From the NCBI GenBank assembly GCA_014529385.2, contig CM043958.1:122480817-122544816 (forward strand): a stretch of 64,000 nucleotides of DNA, written 5' to 3'. Shown piece after piece: positions 60,701-64,000 of the stretch. Within the stretch, counting starts at the first letter, position 1. Each line of letters starts with the position of its first letter. The notes under the pieces were generated by a model, which saw nothing but the letters and a program-made list of their open reading frames with translations, searched no databases and was not told the DNA's origin. Both the position numbers and the translations under genes were made by a program. The DNA comes from Adiantum capillus-veneris. Taxonomy: Eukaryota > Streptophyta > Polypodiopsida > Polypodiales > Pteridaceae.

Positions 60701-60710
60701 ATGCTTCTCC
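57705..60710 (+). other. N1 internal region, right half, non-coding
   Basis: No gene recognised. Contains GAAGT-ACG-GCTTC (57883-57895), ACAAGGTC and CAAGGTAAG words (57735, 58171, 58259), and scattered GCAAGGCT words, as in N2. Ends in the N1 PPT. Confidence 0.55.
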
Positions 60711-60723
60711 AAGGGGGGAGTAA
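60711..60723 (+). promoter_or_regulatory. N1 polypurine tract
   Basis: AAGGGGGGAG then TAA, directly before the N1 3' LTR. Confidence 0.8.
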
Positions 60724-60865
60724 TGTCATGCCAAGGGCAATGCCCAGTTGTCAAGGACCAGGCCCAAGGGGCCGGCTGTGAGTGTGGATAGGGAATGAGT
60801 CCCAGGGGGCTATTTAAAGGGAGGTTGGGAGGTTCATTCCAGGCAGTCCCACCCAGGGCTTTATA
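60724..60865 (+). repeat. N1 3' LTR (142 bp)
   Basis: TGTCATGCC to CTTTATA, pairing with 30120-30261. Confidence 0.75.
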
Positions 60866-60879
60866 GGAAACCTATATAT

Positions 60880-61032
60880 TGTGGTGTGCATGGGATTAGG
60901 CCCAAACTGAGTGTGCCCTCTTTCTCAAGAAGCACCTCTTTGTATTCATGAGTTACAACCAACGGCCAATCTTGGCATACACATAAGGGTTCACATCATG
61001 ACATGGTCGGCCACGTCACCATACACACCACA
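60880..61032 (-). repeat. N3 3' LTR
   Basis: Ends TGTGGTGTG/CACACCACA form a 9-bp terminal inverted repeat. Confidence 0.82.
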
Positions 61033-61043
61033 CCTCCCCCCTT
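61033..61043 (-). promoter_or_regulatory. N3 polypurine tract
   Basis: AAGGGGGGAGG on the minus strand, directly before the 3' LTR. It sets the element's orientation. Confidence 0.8.
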
Positions 61044-61458
61044 AGGGAGAAAAAGATGGATACCTTTTTATGATTTTGGACTGAGAATGGACTCGACATA
61101 AAGAGATCAACTCCAACGCTCCAACGCCTCATCTTAAGGACTTGGGATTGAGCTTGGGGGCCACACTCGACATCATGACAAACATCATCAATGCATGGAA
61201 CTTGTACATCTCGCTTATGCAAACATCATGTCATTATCCCAATGTAATGGAAAAGACGAGGAAGGACTAAATGAGAATTAGACACGATATTTTTGAGACA
61301 TGCATCCATCTCCACAAGGGGCTCAGTGAGTGTGACTCGAGGCTTTATTGTAAGACAAACGAAACATGATGAAAATTGAGAACATTAGGAAAAATATGAA
61401 CCCCAAAGGGCCTTGTAAGAGCAACAAATCAAATTTTAGTCAACAATAGGACATAAAA

Positions 61459-61498
<40 letters not shown>

Positions 61499-63069
61499 TG
61501 GATAGCCCATATCCACGTACCTCAAAACTATATCATATAATATATCTATGGAAAGAGCTCGGTAATGCGCTCAAATGCACTATTGTCCAACAAATTTGAA
61601 TGTAAAATGCCCAAGTTATGGCCGTTCAAATAAATGCCAAAACTATTGGGACTGTGGCCATAAGCCCATTTTCATTGGTGTAGAGAGTATATTCCAAAAT
61701 CATCTTTGACTTTAAAGGGCCCTTTTGGGTTTCATATTTTCCCTAATGAAAACTTAGGCGAAAAGCTGAAATATGACGAGAGCTTGAGCAGTACCAGGGT
61801 CGCTTCCTCTCATAATTGGTAGGGAGGAAGTTGAGGTACGGCCATGCAATGGTCTGGCAATCTCCGTCAAGGAGGAAGAGCATTGATTACCTTCAATACA
61901 CAGGTTGGCAAGAGACCTTGGTGTTTTCCAATTGGCCCAAAGTAACAAGCACCACAGCATTGCAGCAACCCACATCACGTGCGAGTAAGCACCTTTTGAA
62001 CGATTTGAAAATTGCAAGAAAAAGACCAGCTGAGGTGGAGCTGGGGGTTGCAGCACAGCAGCAGGAGGCAACCTACAACCACAACAATCTTGGGCGACTT
62101 GGGGGCCTCCTTCTTTGTCGCTACCTTCTAATTGGACGTTAGCTTTATTGCCTTTGAGACAGAGGGCGCCTTTGGGGTTGAAGAAGATTTTCTCTTCTCA
62201 GGCGCATCCTTCTTCACCTTCTTCTTTGTAGGCAGAGGATCTAGGGAAGCTTCAGCGGCAACCATGGAAACAAGGCAAAGCTTGTGATAGCACGATGACG
62301 TCTGCAAATGATAGCTACGATGATGGTACAGGTTGATGTCCAACAGGGGAAAACACAGAGCTTGTTGCCACCAATATTGTAGCGGCATCACAGCCAACTT
62401 CTCCAGGTAGGTGGATCTCGGGGAGTCCTCTATGTAAAAATTGTATATAGCACGTGCGAACAAGAGGTATTTAAATATTCCCTTACCTGTATATTTTCAA
62501 GTATCATATGTACCCCTTATATATGCATTTTTGTAAAAAGAAACTAGTCCTTATGTATGAGAATTTTCACTTTCTCAATTAAAAAACTTTTTATGTAAGT
62601 ATGTTTTTTTGTAAATGTACCTAATAATAAATCCCTTATTTTGTTAGCACATGCTATCTTACATATTTCCTAGTGGACACCGCGTGAGGTGGATGCATTG
62701 AAAAGAATTAAACCACGTGGGGGATTATGGTGCAAGAGATCGGATCTAGCTATGGAAGTTGAAGTCAATTGCGGTGTTCTTACAATGAATTGGTGTGCAC
62801 AAGAGCGGTGTTAACGTAGGTACCTATGGCAGTGCCACTTGTGAAGCAGGAGAAAGTAGGACGACAACAATAATGCAAGTATTAGCAGTTGGGATGGGGA
62901 TACAGCTATGACTGCAGACACATGTATGTGATGTTGATGGCGAGAATAGAGCAAGGAACTCCTATCCAAGCTCATAGATGAAATTCGCCATAGCTACGTG
63001 AAGCGACATAGAAAGTGATCACCAAGAAAACTTCCCAACTACCTAAAGCATGCCCCTCATCTCCACCAA
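61044..63069 (-). other. N3 internal region, non-coding
   Basis: No open frame with a recognisable domain on either strand. Includes the poly(G) run at 61459-61496. Confidence 0.65.
61459..61496 (+). repeat. Poly(G)38
   Basis: 38 consecutive G inside N3. Confidence 0.95.
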
Positions 63070-63221
63070 TGTGGTGTGCACGGGATTAGGCCCAAACTGA
63101 GTGTGCCTTCTTTCTCGAGAAGAGCCTCTTTACATTCATGAGTTACAACCAACGGCCAATCTTGGCATACACATGAGGTTCACATCATGGCATAGTCAGC
63201 CACTTCACCATACACACCACA
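63070..63221 (-). repeat. N3 5' LTR
   Basis: Matches 60880-61032 over its full length. On the minus strand it is followed by TTGGTGGAGATGAGG, a PBS candidate whose tRNA I cannot name. Confidence 0.82.
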
Positions 63222-63234
63222 ATATTTAGCATGA

Positions 63235-63360
63235 AGTTTCCTTTTCAGTACGTGTATTTGCAAGGTGTCCTACTTGAAAATAACCAAAGCGATGTCTAGT
63301 TTCCTTTTCAGTACGTGTATTTGCAAGGTGTCCTACTTGAAAATAACCAAAGAGATGTCT
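63235..63360 (+). repeat. 63-bp tandem duplication
   Basis: 63235-63297 and 63298-63360 are identical except for one base (GCGATG versus GAGATG). Recent by its near identity. Confidence 0.95.
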
Positions 63361-63436
63361 GTAGGTAACACAAGAATTTTCTCATGTAGGAAAACGGAGT
63401 CTTTTCTAGTGTTTTTCATACAATGAATAACATCAT

Positions 63437-63547
63437 GAGCTTCTGCTGGAGAGGCACCGCATACCTAGCTAGGTACGATTGGGGGCAGGGTACATTAGGT
63501 CCCTGCCCCCAATCGTACCTAGCTAAGTGCCTCCGTCAGAGAAGCTC
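63437..63547 (+). repeat. Long foldback (hairpin) of about 110 bp
   Basis: A perfect 25-bp stem (63466-63490 with 63501-63525) around a 10-base loop. It continues outward after an asymmetric bulge with GAGGCAC/GTGCCTC (63451-63457, 63527-63533) and GAGCTTCT/AGAAGCTC (63437-63444, 63540-63547). Could be a small foldback transposon or an inverted-repeat RNA locus. Confidence 0.85.
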
Positions 63548-63894
63548 TAATGTGGGAATTATTGTGAGAATTTGTCCAAAACTTCTTGTGTATATATATA
63601 AGTCTTGGTCACTTGTGATCCAAAGAAAGATCATCGCGTGCTCAGATTTAGCAGGTCGAAATGTTCATTTCATGCTGGAGGACTCGAGCCGAAATTAGCA
63701 GGGGCATGCCGTGCAGCATAGAATGGATCAACGCCGAGCGGCGGGGCCGGGGATGACCGAGGGCCTACATATTCCAGGGCTAATTATAAAAGCCGACTGC
63801 AAGTGCTGTTAATTGAGCAGCATCTGCACGCGCTTATATAAGTTACTGATCGCCCTGCACTACTTCGTCTGCACTAGTTATAAGTACAGCGATC
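63548..63894 (+). other. GC-richer region upstream of the small ORF
   Basis: No element recognised. G/C content rises compared with the rest of the window. Contains TATATATATAAG (about 63591-63602) and TATAAAAG (63785-63792), besides the TATA box listed separately. Confidence 0.5.
63835..63841 (+). promoter_or_regulatory. Candidate core promoter TATA box
   Basis: TATATAA, 54 bases before the ATG at 63895. Plant transcription usually starts about 30 bases after TATA, giving a leader near 25-30 bases. Confidence 0.45.
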
Positions 63895-63987
63895 ATGGCA
63901 CGCTCAAGCACGCCAGAGTTGCAGGGCAGCCTCCTTCTCCTCGTACTTATCGGCTGCGTCATGTTGATCATCATGAGCAGCGGATGA
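63895..63987 (+). CDS. Small hydrophobic ORF, 30 codons, possible start of a host gene
   Basis: A 30-residue frame beginning MARSSTPELQGSLLLLVLIG and ending MSSG with TGA at 63985-63987. Residues 12-27 are strongly hydrophobic and preceded by a positive residue, as in a signal anchor or signal peptide. It lies behind a well-placed TATA box in GC-richer sequence unlike the retrotransposons. It could be a complete membrane micropeptide, an upstream ORF, or the first exon of a gene (splice sites not visible in 13 remaining bases). Protein family not recognised. Confidence 0.35.
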   Translation: MARSSTPELQGSLLLLVLIGCVMLIIMSSG

Positions 63988-64000
63988 CCACGACGGTGCT

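Larger units (their letters stand above)
60880..63221 (-). mobile_element. N3: compact non-coding LTR element
   Basis: On the minus strand: 5' LTR (63070-63221), a TTGG-started PBS candidate, about 2.0 kb of non-coding DNA, PPT AAGGGGGGAGG, 3' LTR (60880-61032). LTRs are only 152-153 bp, start TGTGGTGTG and end CACACCACA. Flanking ATAT on both sides may be the target duplication, but it is low-complexity. LTRs differ by about 8-9 percent. Size and LTR length fit a small non-autonomous LTR element. It starts 14 bp after N1. Confidence 0.8.

Overview
This window is land-plant nuclear DNA made almost entirely of nested, decayed LTR retrotransposons. The evidence is Ty3/gypsy and Ty1/copia polyproteins of plant type, primer-binding sites matching plant tRNA primers, a tRNA-derived SINE, and very long CT/GA and G/C microsatellites. 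The density of old, multiply broken elements suggests a large genome. I cannot place the plant more precisely. No intact host gene is visible, except possibly a 30-codon reading frame behind a TATA box at the extreme right end.

Layout, left to right. (1) 1-8831: the 3' part of a giant gypsy element, G1. It has integrase, a protease-like domain after integrase, a spacer with a palindrome array, a long coiled-coil ORF and a 3' LTR. (2) 8832-22636: a second copy, G2, whose pol was interrupted by G1. Its coiled-coil ORF is split by a copia element, C1 (14849-20198, minus strand, 5-bp target duplication AACTC). (3) 22637-30119: an old minus-strand gypsy remnant, R1, microsatellites and a SINE. (4) 30120-60865: a non-coding LTR element, N1, with 142-bp LTRs. 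A third, complete giant gypsy element, G3 (32047-57699), is inserted in it. G3 itself carries a gag-only element T1 (43723-47180), a non-coding element N2 (51198-53736, target duplication CAAGA) and a solo-LTR-like insertion S1 (55332-57206). (5) 60880-63221: a compact non-coding LTR element, N3. (6) 63222-64000: a tandem duplication, a long foldback, and a promoter-like region with a small hydrophobic ORF.

The main finding is the shared design of G1, G2 and G3. Where each part is present, the order is: LTR, PBS, leader with palindrome array (seen in G3), gag, protease 1, RT, RNase H, two successive linker+HHCC zinc modules, integrase core with GPF-type C-terminus, a second retropepsin-like domain, pol tail, an internal polypurine tract, an LTR-like spacer (TATA, splice-donor-like site, palindrome repeats), a roughly 1,100-codon coiled-coil ORF, a stem-loop, the 3' PPT and the 3' LTR. 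The palindromes are 20-24 bp, centred on CGCG, and differ in sequence between elements while staying palindromic. In G1 and G3 they recur about every 285 bp. Each LTR carries one degenerate copy at an equivalent position, 532-578 bp from its start. Without its three insertions G3 would be about 17.8 kb.

All coding regions seen are broken by stops and frameshifts, so nothing here is expected to be autonomous. Boundaries come from TG..CA ends, target duplications, PBS and PPT read by eye. Divergence values are hand estimates.
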